Below, piece by piece: positions 39,663-50,404 of a stretch of DNA of 64,000 bases. How positions within the stretch are numbered: the stretch's first letter is position 1; the number at the start of each line of letters is the position of its first letter. The stretch covers positions 35,882,862 through 35,946,861 of the forward strand of contig CM049307.1 of the NCBI GenBank assembly GCA_026874595.1. Direction: 5' to 3'. The DNA comes from Sipunculus nudus (Eukaryota; Annelida; Sipuncula; Golfingiida; Sipunculidae). A program made the position numbers and the translations under genes. The notes under the pieces were generated by a model. That model saw only the letters and a program-made list of their open reading frames with translations, was not told the origin of the DNA and searched no databases.

Positions 39663-40559
39663 GCCGTGCACTCAGTGCTAAAAAGTCCCAGCTAATCATT
39701 CATGAGATAAATTAAGAGCCGTCTATGCAAGTTATTCGGGGAACCCGTAAAGATTTGTTATAAAGACAGCTCTGAGTGATAATGGACTGAATATATGATT
39801 AAGATCTAATTAAAGAAAGTAGCATTATACAACTAGATAAAGCGGGATAAAGCGTGTATCAGATAAAAGTCCTCAAAATGACTGGAGGAAAATTGTTTTA
39901 GGATTCTTCAAATTAGGAGAACTATATATCCCTCAATTGTAACCTAACAGCTAAACATGTTAAGTATGTTATGAAATATACAAGCAACCATTTTTAGGAA
40001 GAATTTACACAACACTGCATGGTGTAACTACGACTTCTATGATCGAAGACGTAATGAAGAGATCATGCATATCACAGCTGCTGGTGTACGTGTATGGTTT
40101 AATTTACATATAAGAATTACCGACAAAATTATATTTTACAAATCACTTTTCAGTAAGGGAATTTTAGTTATAACAAGTAAAGTTGTGTTCTAGCATCTAA
40201 CATATCTGATATATATTATATTAGATGTAATATAAGAAGAAACACACACAATCGAACAAAATATTGCAACTGAAAGAGGTAAGAAAAGTAAACTCAAACT
40301 TAAATGCTGTTAACTCACATGCTTACCTGAGTTGCTTAGTTAATACCTATACAAAAAAAATATCATCTGCTATATCAATTAAACAACAGCAAACTGACAC
40401 ACTGATATATGTGTCACACCACAATTGATGTGAAAGACGAGGTTCTTTTAACTGCCAAACCAAAAGGTTGAAACTCATGCATAAGTTCACTCCAAAAGAT
40501 AAATAAAACATGAGTTAACAAAAAAAAAAAATCAACGTATTAAAGAAAACATACACTTA

Positions 40560-41700
40560 CGTTTCTCTGAAGAGGCGCTCCATGCATATAAGCACTGATA
40601 ATCATAAAAGTTCGATAATAATCATAGAAACAACCACCAAGTCCGTTAACGACAGTAAACAGTCCCTTGTTTCCACTCCTCCTGATCACATGCCACACTA
40701 GCCGACACGTACGGACCCCATTTATCTGTGATATGGAGTCCGACCGTCTGGCGGTGAGAGTTCACTCTGCGGTACATGGAGGGACCTGTTACATGAAATA
40801 ACACTGCCTGTTGTGCGATAGAGAAGCCATCTTGTATTCATATATAGAAATAAACTTAATATGTATCAAATTATATCGATATATAACCTTTATGTGCGCC
40901 TGTAGATGTTTTTTATCCTTTTAACTCCCGGGCTTCAGTTGTTGCATGTGCAACAAGAAACCGCCGGAAAAGGAATCCCATGCAAATTAGGTGGGCAATC
41001 TATGCAAAAGAGGAAATCAGAGGGGCTTTTCCCAGGAATGCCAGTGCCGTGCACTAGGATAGACCATATTTTCATAAGCATCCTTCCCATCAAACATCAC
41101 CGTGTTATCAATGAAGCTAATTTCCTTATGGCTGTTCCAACCGGAAGGCTCCCGCGGCCCGACGGAGACGAAGCATTATCTGACTTCATTCAGAGTGAGT
41201 GACCATACTTTAATACATACTGATCATTCAGCAAAAGTTTTGGCCCAAACGGTGTCTAAGCATCTGTATCAATGATAATATGTGGGGGTTGTTTGGTGTC
41301 CTCACGCTACACAAGACATATACGTGTCTGAGGGTACAAGGGCTATGGGTCCCGAAACAGTGTCGTTCACAAGATCGAGTTCGGCTCTCGAATGGCATGG
41401 CTAGGTCTCCGCTGCTGGGATCGGTAGAGGGAATGTGGGTTGCTTCTGGCTTTGTGGCTGTGGATGCTGTGGCTTTCTAAAAAGGTCACCGGCTCGGAAT
41501 GGACGCACAGGGCTGAGGTCTTGACCGCAGCAACCTGTAGCTGCTTGATGAGCGTATACCTCTTTTGGCTTGCATGGGTTTGCACGGATCCGTGCAAGCT
41601 TGCACAGTATAGAATCTCCCGGGCCGCTAGAGGCAGCAGCGCTTGATCATTGTTTACTATATGTCAGCGCTGCAGACTGCAGCAAATGCCACACGTGACA
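40560..41700. promoter_or_regulatory. CpG-richer stretch with possible unrecognised exon
   Basis: G+C and CpG rise here (CCGCGGCCCGACGGAGACG near 41155). A plus-strand frame at 40906-41202 (98 codons from an alternative start) ends close to CAGAGTGAGTG, a plausible donor. On the minus strand a good donor, GTAAGT, reads at about 40560. No protein family was recognised. It might be a promoter or 5' exon of an unidentified transcript. Confidence 0.2.
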
Positions 41701-41782
41701 TCGGAATGTTGCGCTGCCCGGCCGTACATTTTTTTTTTTGGCGCTGTGTTCACAGTATGATCATGCAGTCCACCTTTAGCAG

Positions 41783-42380
41783 GGCCGTACGCTCTGGGCG
41801 AGCGGGGGCAGCTGCCCCCCCCCCCCCCCCGAGATCTGAGGTGCCTTAAAAAATTGAACATCCAAAGAAAAAAATATTGAACGCCTTGATTTGCATCTCG
41901 CCTAACCAAAGTAGCAAACAACAAGACATGCATAGCAGGGTATTCCCAATGCCCCCCCCCAGGGTAATTCACATGCAGCACACCCACTGTGTACACAAGC
42001 TGTAGGCTCGGAGGCAAATATAGCCGTGGTCAAGCAGCAGTAAAGCTGATGAAGTGTCCTGTGCTCTTACAATGTGCCGGTCAGCCTGCTGGGCACACCA
42101 TGTGGCTGAACCTGACACAGTTCTGCCCTCCAGGGTTCATGTTACAATTTCTATCGTGGTAGGGCTCTTGCACAGGTCACATGTGTTTGTAGCAGCTTCA
42201 AAGGACAGTACAGGGGCTGTCTTACTGGAGTTACATACATGTTGTTCTTAAAGAATGTCGGCCCACAAAAAGCGCAAGATATCTGATTTTTTCAGTACCC
42301 ATACCAGTCAATCTTCTGAGGATCCCTTCGTTCAGTCAATCTTCTGAGGATCCCTTCGTTCAGAGCAGGTATGTACATGA
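41783..42380. other. Intergenic sequence with poly-C tract and 28-bp tandem duplication
   Basis: A C run of about 18 bases sits at about 41815-41832. At 42305-42361 a 28-bp unit (CAGTCAATCTTCTGAGGATC plus CCTTCGTT) is repeated twice exactly. No gene was recognised. Confidence 0.5.
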
Positions 42381-43314
42381 ACCACCTTTCCATAAGAATA
42401 AATGTTAACAAAGACATACCCAAAAAAAGTTGGCAATACAAGTAAAGTATGATATATATTGTTGTAATCTCAACAGGCAGGCTGGGATCGTTTCACTATG
42501 TGGAGATGGTCCCCTTAGTCGGGTAGTTCCCCGTGGACAATATAACCCTGTGAAAGTAAGGATCGGGGTCAGTTTCAGTGATATAGTCTCAGTGAAGGTT
42601 TGTGTTTCGATTACGGTCGAGCAACCCTTTAGAGACTTTACTGAACAGCGCTGCAATCTGTGAACAAGATAGTTAATTCTTCAGCCAGGTCTCACCCCAC
42701 TTCTTGATACCAGGCCATCCCAAAGAAGAATACTGGTAAGTCCAGTTTTACCACAATATGTAATACAAGTATAGGCTTCGAAGTTTCAGTCTTTTATTAT
42801 TTAACTTTAATTGGCCCCATTTGTTATATAGGATAATATCATAGAACTTATAGATCATAGTTATTTTCTGAACAGCTATTTGAAAATATGGAACTCTTGT
42901 GCAGCAAATTGTTATTAGGAAGTGGCTTAACAGAGAGCAGGGTGCTATCTGTTTATTCCACAGGCTAATGAATGAATGCTCTAATAAAGTAATATCAGTG
43001 TGATTCTCAGTAACTTCCGTTATTATTTTGACATTTCACAATATGGTGCTGACTTTCGAAATTAGATATTTTGCTGGGGTATTTTTAAGAATTACCTTTA
43101 AGTGTGGATATTTCTTGTATCATCTCAGAGCACAAGAGGCTCAACAGCTTTAATTTTGTGTGGCATAAGACTGTATGATTACCTTTGATCAAGTACTAAG
43201 CTGATCCTTTGCCATTTATTTGACATATCAGACATATTTGACATATTTATTCGACAAACAGTTGTTTTCACACACTAATTACCTGTTTGCTCATAAGCAC
43301 ACTATGCTTCACTT

Positions 43315-44530
43315 TTGATTAACTTTAAAGATTGTGGGACAAGTGAGCAAATAGGCATTTGCGTCCGCTTTGTGAAGGATGGTACAGTACACGAAGAATT
43401 TTTGGGATTTCTTCAGCTTGAGAAAGAGGATGCAGAGTTGATTGCAGAAAAACTAGTTTCTTTTCTAAAGGAATGGGATTTGAAAATGGAAAATCTGGTT
43501 GGACAAGGTTATGATGGAGCTGCAGTCATGAGCTCTGACAAGAATGGCGTGCAGACAAAGATCCAACAACAGTATCCAAATGCCACCTATGTCCATTGTC
43601 GCTCACACGTTCTGGCACTTGCTCTAGCTGCGGAATGCAGAAATGTTCCCCAAATTCGCAACCTTTTTGATAAAGTCGAAAAACTGACTTGGTTTCTTGG
43701 TGGCAGTGCAAAACGGAAAGACATATTTCTCAAATTGGACCAGGGTGAAGATGACGATGACCAATATCTCAGTGAACTACTGCCTGATTAAGAGGATGAC
43801 GAATTGCAGTGCTCAAGTTATGTCTTAATGCAGGGTTCAAAGAAAACTGTGCTGACTCCTATGTGAGGATTTTATGTGATGGACACTTTCTTGTATGCCT
43901 TATTGTGGCCCAGTATGTTTTAAGCTTTTGCGCATCAGTCTCGATAACACTGCAATCTGTGAAGTGCGACCTGGGAAAAGCCTATAAGGATGTGAAATTG
44001 TCAAGGGATTCCATTCAGAATGCAAGGTAAGAAGAAACCTGGGACAAAATATGGAGTCGCATCGAGGCCATTGCAAAGTCAATTGACATCATTGTAACAA
44101 AAACCCGCACCACAGGCAAACAGAGGTACTGGTCCAATGGAGCTTCCTCGGACACATCCCAGAGTGCAAAGGAATACTACATGTTAAACGTGTATTACAC
44201 CTTATTTGACCATGTGGTTTCTAAATTTGATATGAGAGTCGAAATAAAGCATGCAGGGATGGTTGCGGCTGATTTTCTCGTGTCAGCTAATCTTTCAAAG
44301 CTGAACTCACAACACATGTCAGACATCAAAGCGTTTTAAGGCAAGTTCCTGCGAAAAGACGAAGACCTTGACGTAGAAATCTCGAAATGGCAAATACTGT
44401 ACAAGGACTCTCCCATGGAAGAAAGACCTAAAGATGTTACAGAGGCACTTGCTGTTTGTGACAACTCTGGACAAGAACGTCACCGTCAATGAAAGAAAAT
44501 CGACTGAGTGGACTAGCATTGCTGCTAGTT
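43315..44530 (+). pseudogene. ZMYM1/hAT-like transposase remnant
   Basis: The first frame (43315-43791) has ICVRFVKDGTVHEEFLGF, NLVGQGYDGAAVMSSDKNGV and YPNATYVHCRSHVLALALA, typical of the ZMYM1-like, hAT-derived transposase group. After a frameshift at about 43791-43809 it continues with ADSYVRIL, DLGKAYKDVKLSRDSIQNAR, a TAA stop, EETWDKIWSRIEAIAKSIDI and VYYTLFDHVVSKFDMR. Further stops come near 44338 and 44490. The N-terminal part before the conserved 'DE' region and the C-terminal dimerisation region are missing. There are no introns, so this is a dead transposon copy rather than a host gene. Confidence 0.8.
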
Positions 44531-44639
44531 CATAGAGACAGTGACCTGATTCCGAGTCCAGAAACTATTTACTCAAGACAGTCAAACTGGTGCATATTTC
44601 ATGTAGTCCTAACAATGTGGTCTTCACATAGAATTTAAT

Positions 44640-44800
44640 TTTTATGCCCCCGCCAAGTGGAGGGGGGGGGGGCATCATGTGTACACTTTCACATTTTTGT
44701 CAGTACGTACATACGTCACACAATGTTAAAGTTTTATTCGCAGAATGTTTAAGTTTTATTCACAGAATGTTAAAGTTTTATTCACAGAAAAATCACAGTT
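44640..44800. repeat. GCCCCCGCC-type repeat fragment with 23-bp tandem units
   Basis: ATGCCCCCGCCAAGTGGAGG with a G run resembles the start of the 28177 element. It is followed by three units of about 23 bp, AGAATGTTAAAGTTTTATTC plus ACA. Confidence 0.55.
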
Positions 44801-45234
44801 TTTGCGATTGTTAGCAGCTGGGCAGGCGTTGTCTTAAATCCACTGGCTTAATTATATTGCGAGGTCTGATGCATTGTGTTGTGGGGGCATATGCTTTATA
44901 AACATATTTTAAGCTGCTTCTTGAATTAAACAATGTTTACAGCATGCCATGTAGTGTTTAGGCCTATGCATGTACATTTAGCTTTTTGAGTATTTCTTTA
45001 TATGACAGATCAAATTTTTCAAATACATTCTTACTTTGTTCAGGAACAAAATGTGTATGTACTGATTTCAAATATTTGCGACAGAAAAGGTGATAGATCA
45101 AGAATCAATAATGATGTAATTATGTTAATTTGGAGCAAGTAAAATGTTTAAAAGTGGTTGTGTATATTTGATGATAAAATTTGTTCTTTTGGGCTTGAAA
45201 GTGTAGCAAATGCATTCTTTTTAACTACATATTT

Positions 45235-45400
45235 TCAAGATTGTCCACACCGTGGGAGGGGGAGGGCCCCTTCCCACGGCTACCCCCCCCCCCCAGGGGC
45301 TTCGCCCCTTCGGCCACGGGTTCGCCCTACTTACTGCCCCCCCCCCCCCCCCCCGACAATTTGTCCAGCGTGCGGCCCTGTTTAGATACACGGACCTACG
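45235..45400. repeat. GC-rich repeat with long C tracts
   Basis: GTGGGAGGGGGAGGGCCCC, a C run, GGGGCTTCGCCCCTTCGGCC and a second C run of about 19 bases form a compact GC-rich island in AT-rich DNA. The proline- and glycine-rich frames across it are artefacts. Confidence 0.5.
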
Positions 45401-46249
45401 ACCACCAACAGACCTGCTATAACTCTTATGACAGTTCACGCAGTACTCACTAATTAGCGCACAGACGATTCTATCTTGACTTAAAGTCAATGTCTTTCAC
45501 AGCTATTGCCTCCAGGAATCATCCAGCTCTATGTAACCGAAAATGCTTCCACACAGCGATATCCAATACCCCAACAGTTACGCGTTTTAATATTGTCCTC
45601 AATCTGTTCCTGGAAACGCTCACAGCAGGTTTATATTCGCAAGATTACCAGTCCGTCGGCAAAATGCGATACTCTCTCTGAAGTCCGTTACAGAAAAAAT
45701 CTCCGCGTGGCCTTCTTTAAACATCGACAATCGATCTGCGCTTATAGACATCATCTCTAAGCTGCTTCAAAGCTGATGCACGCAGACCTGCCCCTGGACT
45801 GCAGATATCGTCAGGCTTCATGTACGAACTGGCGCACTGATCGGGCACCTGTAGCGAATATCGTCTTAATTACGTGTTATATATGCTTGCTGGCGTCACA
45901 AGTCTTGACCGTCTTCTGGCCAATCACCATTTCCTTTTATGACGACATCCAATTATTACATGAATCTTAATACGGACACTCCTTCAGAGATAAAACCCTG
46001 AGAAACCCAAACTAAACAGGTGTACATCCTTTGAAGTCTACAACAAACAATCGTTTGTATATAGAGACCGCCAAACAGAGACGGCTCACACGGAATTAAA
46101 CTGCACTGAAATTAACATCACGCGTGCTCTCTAACCAAAGTTCTCACGCAAATATCTAAACATGGTACTCCATATAAACGTACAGTGAATTATCAAAACA
46201 ATCATCTGGTTATAGCCTACTCCCTACTAGAACATGCAATACAATAACT

Positions 46250-47699
46250 AACTAGAATACGGATAGTCGCCAAGCGACTACGTGTATCCACCGAAATCAG
46301 AGTGGGACCGGTGAAATGAGGCATGGATTGAGTAGCAAGGGGAAAAAGAGTGAGGTGTGTTGCATATCAGCATGGATGTCTGCAGCCGAAATGTGAATGT
46401 AGGTTGCGCCACCTACCACAAAATCCAGAAAGATGTCCAAGTTGTATACATATGCAAAATTTTAGGCAGATAAGTCAAACCACGACTTGTATATGAGTGA
46501 TTTTATCCCACAGCAGACAAACAGAAGGACACTGTGCAAAAATGGTGTCAGGTGGCGCCACCAATCTTGTGTATGATTAAGAGCTATATGAGATCTATAC
46601 ACATGCATAATTTCAGGGGAATATGTCAAACCAGTCCTGAGATATAAGCCTGAATGTCTGCAGCGTAAACATAAATGTAGGTGGCGCCACCCGCCAAAAA
46701 ATCGAGAAAGCTGTCCAAGATGTATAAACATGCATAATTTTAGGCAGATTGATCAAACCACTACTGAGATATGAGTGATTTTAGCCCACGGCAGACAAAC
46801 AGACGGACGCTATGCAAAAATGGTTGCAGGTGGCGCCTCCATTTTTGTGTATGATAAAGATCTAAGTGAGATCTATACACATGCAAAATTTCAGGAAGAT
46901 ACATCAAACCAGTCCTGAGATATAATCCTGGATGTCTGCAGCGTTAACATAAATGTAGGTGGCGCCACCTGCCACAAAATCCAGAAAGCCATCCAAGATG
47001 TATATAAACCTGCAAAATTTTAGGCAGATATGTCAAACCACTCCCGAGATATGAGTAATTTTATCCAACGGCAGACAAACAGACGGCCACTGTGCAAAAA
47101 TGCATGGTTGCAGGAGGCGCCACCAGTTTTGCGTATGATAAAGAGCTATGTGAGATCTATACACATGCAAAATTTTGGCCCAATCGGTCAAACGGTTCCC
47201 GAAGAAATAGCTTGGATGTGTGCAGCGTAAACGTGAATGTAGGTGGCGCCACCTGTCATAAAATCGAGAAAGCTGTCCAGGATGTCTACACATGCAAAAT
47301 TTCAGGTGGATAAGTCCAACCAATGCAGAGATATGAGTGATTTTATCCCAAGGCAGATGAACAGATGGACTCTGTGCAAAAATGGTTGCAGGTGGCGCCA
47401 CCATTTTTAGTGTATGTTATAAAGCTATTCAAGGGCTACATTTGTACAAATTTTTTTTCCTGATCGGTCAAACGGTTCCCGAGATATGTGGGTTAATGTG
47501 TGGAAACAGATACGCAAGTGGACGCTGGGCAGAGAGGAAAGGTCAGAGTTCAACCAAAAATGAGGGCGCGGCAGATCACATGTGACCCGATCATAATCCC
47601 GAATTAAAAATCCGCCCAGTGGTTACGGAGGAGTTCTCCGAAAATCTAGGCGGCGGCTGAAAACATAGTATCCGCAAAACTCTGTTTTGGCGGATACAA
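46250..47699 (+). repeat. Tandem-core hairpin element, copy C (complete)
   Basis: It starts AACTAGAATACGGATAG, with a perfect hairpin of TAGTCGC (46264-46270) and GCGACTA (46274-46280). It ends with the hairpin at 47668-47697, then AA. Perfect GGTGGCGCCACC sites lie at 46551, 46680, 46958, 47242 and 47391, with one-mismatch sites at 46829 and 47113. The steps are 129, 149, 129, 155, 129 and 149. GGCGGCGG-type sequence precedes the right end. It is non-coding. Confidence 0.88.
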
Positions 47700-50378
47700 T
47701 TTAGTCACAACTACTGTGCTCTTGTGAAAATATGTACATGTATACATGAATACGTATACCTGTCTCCTTGTGCTGTTGGTAATCATTTTGGAGGATCTTG
47801 TGCTATCCATTTATTCCATGGTTTTGATCCCGGTAAAAATGTTCGTAATATAGGTTGATAAAGAATTTAGTTAAACATGACTTTAAAACAAACCGCCAGT
47901 GATATATATCTGATTTGTTTGTGTATTGTTATATATATTTTAAATTTATTTGTACATTTATGTTTGTGTGTATTTTTGTTCTTTTTCTTATTAATAAACT
48001 TGTTTATGAAATGTTCTGTGTTATTTTTTCTTCATCTGTCGATAAATATTCACCAGCACACTAAACCGCCCAAAAGAAAACAAAATTACTGTATGCATTT
48101 TACATTTATCCTGCTCTGCCGAAACCACCACAGATGAAAGGAACCAGTCTACGTCCACTCTCCCTTCAGAGCATAATTGAAATTCCGTTAACCCTGCAGC
48201 GGATTCTTGGTTTGGAATATTAATTATTATTTTCGTGAAGGTGAAGGACATATGCTCATGTGCGTCCTTCCCAAACATCCCCGTTAGGCGTTACGGCACA
48301 TGCAGCAGTCTTACGTAAGGCACTCACAGTGACCCCACTGTGACCGGCAGCAGTTACAAGTGACAAGGTGGTGAGGACGCTTAGGAAAGACTTGTGTGAT
48401 AAAATAGTCACCAAGAGTGACTATAAAATGTTATATTTGAGCGTACACTTTTTAGTCACCACCCCATGTATGAACTTGGGTGGGATTCTAAGCTTGGTAT
48501 GATCTGTGTCTATAATTATAAAAGGGAGAAAACCCCTCAGTAACTCTAGTATCCCTTTTTGTAAAGACAAAATTATGTTATGATAAGCTAATTGCATAAA
48601 TTCCTTGCTTAATTAAGTCTGTAACTCTTATAAAACAGGACCAGTACACAACGCATTGTTGCTGCTACAAATACATTCTTACACTAGTAACAGCTGCTGT
48701 CATGGCGGTTATGAGCAGTATGACATGTGTTCTTTGACCAAAATACACAATAGCTAAAATAAAATGCACTAACAAGTTATACAGTTGCCAAGATGTTGCA
48801 GTAGTATTGACAATAAGATACTTTTGCCATAGTGAAGAAGTTTTAATGTCACCTCATCCGTGAAACTGAAAATAAAACTGCCTTTTCCGAAAATATGATC
48901 GTATCGCAGTCAAATACCACTTATTTCTATATTGGAGGTGACTAAACAGTCCTCCGTTAACGGTGCAAGCTGTTTCGTAGCTGCAAGCTGCTAAGGATAA
49001 AAGTGATAAGATTTTGGAACAACGTTGTAAATATAAAATTATAAAGCTATAATATTACCATAACACAATAAATATGCACTCGCTGAGTACCGGTACTGTG
49101 TTTTTGTAACAATTACTTGCAACAAGTTTGATTATTATTATTGACAACAATAATGAATATCAGTGATCATTTACAATTGAGAGTGACTATATGGAATGAA
49201 GAGGATGAAAAAAAGTTTTTTTTTATATATTTTTTGGTGAAGGTGACCTCTTTGATGTTTCAATGCCTCTTAACTACATTATGTTGTTCATAACTACATT
49301 ATGTTGTTACTCTTAGAAAGTAAATTGAATAAAAATATTTCCTGTGGTTTTAACATACCAAGGTTCACATTATGTTGTATGTCAAAAGGCCTGTAATAAA
49401 ATAACCATTCTGGAAAGCATGAAGCACCTGTAACACCAATAACTGATTTATTTGTCCAGGAGAATTGAAGCATTAACAGCCTGATAGACATCTTGCATTT
49501 GGTGGCAGTCCTGTATAATGCTTTAGGCCTGTGTACTTAACTATTATGTTCATATTTTCACTTCCTTGGTACAAAACAGAGCTGAGAATAGAACAGTAAT
49601 GTTTTTCAGTGGTCAAATATACAATACACATAGATGCACTGAATATTAATCAATGGATAAATGTTAAATCTCACAGTTGTGTATGGAGTGTTATAATCAC
49701 AGTTAAACGCAGGGGCAATCTGTGGACTCCACATTGCATCAGTCACTAAAAAAAGCAATTGAGGAGTCCATTCTTATGGACTAGTCTGGGAGCTTCTTTT
49801 CAGATTTTTGGTCATTGCAAGTATCCCAGGTCACCCTGGGCCAGCCAACACTGGTTTGTACCCACTGGTGTGTCCCACAGTTCTTCCTGGATACACTGAT
49901 TGTGCTGTTAAAAAGCCTGACATCTCCAGTCCCCTAGAGACGTGTCCACCCACATCCCCATTCTATGGTCAATTCCACGGTGACTTTAGAAATAGATTAA
50001 TTAATTTCATGTTAGATGTAGTTTCTCAACCCCCCCTAAAGAGGGCAGCAAAGAAAAGGCCTTTTCATTAGAACTGTGAATTCTAGAAAGCATTTCTTTT
50101 TGTGCAAAGTCAGACATTAAACATACCAGTACATGAAATATCAGGAATATTATTTCTTATGGAAAAGGTCTTTTTCAGATCTGGCCTGGAACCTGAAAAC
50201 TCATGTACAGGAGCCCTTCATTCATCTGACATTGCAAGCTGTTTCACATCCATTGAGCATTTTATTTCAGGAAAACAACTACTAAATAGAATTATTAAGG
50301 CTTACTTGAGGTTATTATTTATTTGTGTCATTAATTATAATTTGAATATTGATTTTCTTGAATTGTTTTTATTTTCAG
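47700..50378. other. Region upstream of SLC25A19, no recognised exon
   Basis: A 5' untranslated exon and promoter of SLC25A19 probably lie here or further left, but none could be identified. A slightly CpG-richer patch at about 48250-48400 (CCGTTAGGCGTTACGGC, CTTACGTAAGG) is a candidate. The frames at 49808-50071 and 48021-48278 match no family I know. Confidence 0.35.
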
Positions 50379-50404
50379 GTGCTGATCTACAGACACTCTT
50401 TGGT

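Noticed and set aside
45221-45490. Glycine/proline-rich open frames on both strands
   Set aside because: They are translations of long C and G tracts in a GC-rich repeat.
47033-47404. 123-codon minus-strand open frame
   Set aside because: It lies wholly inside repeat copy C, and similar frames recur in copies B and D with the repeat. It is a repeat translation, not a gene.
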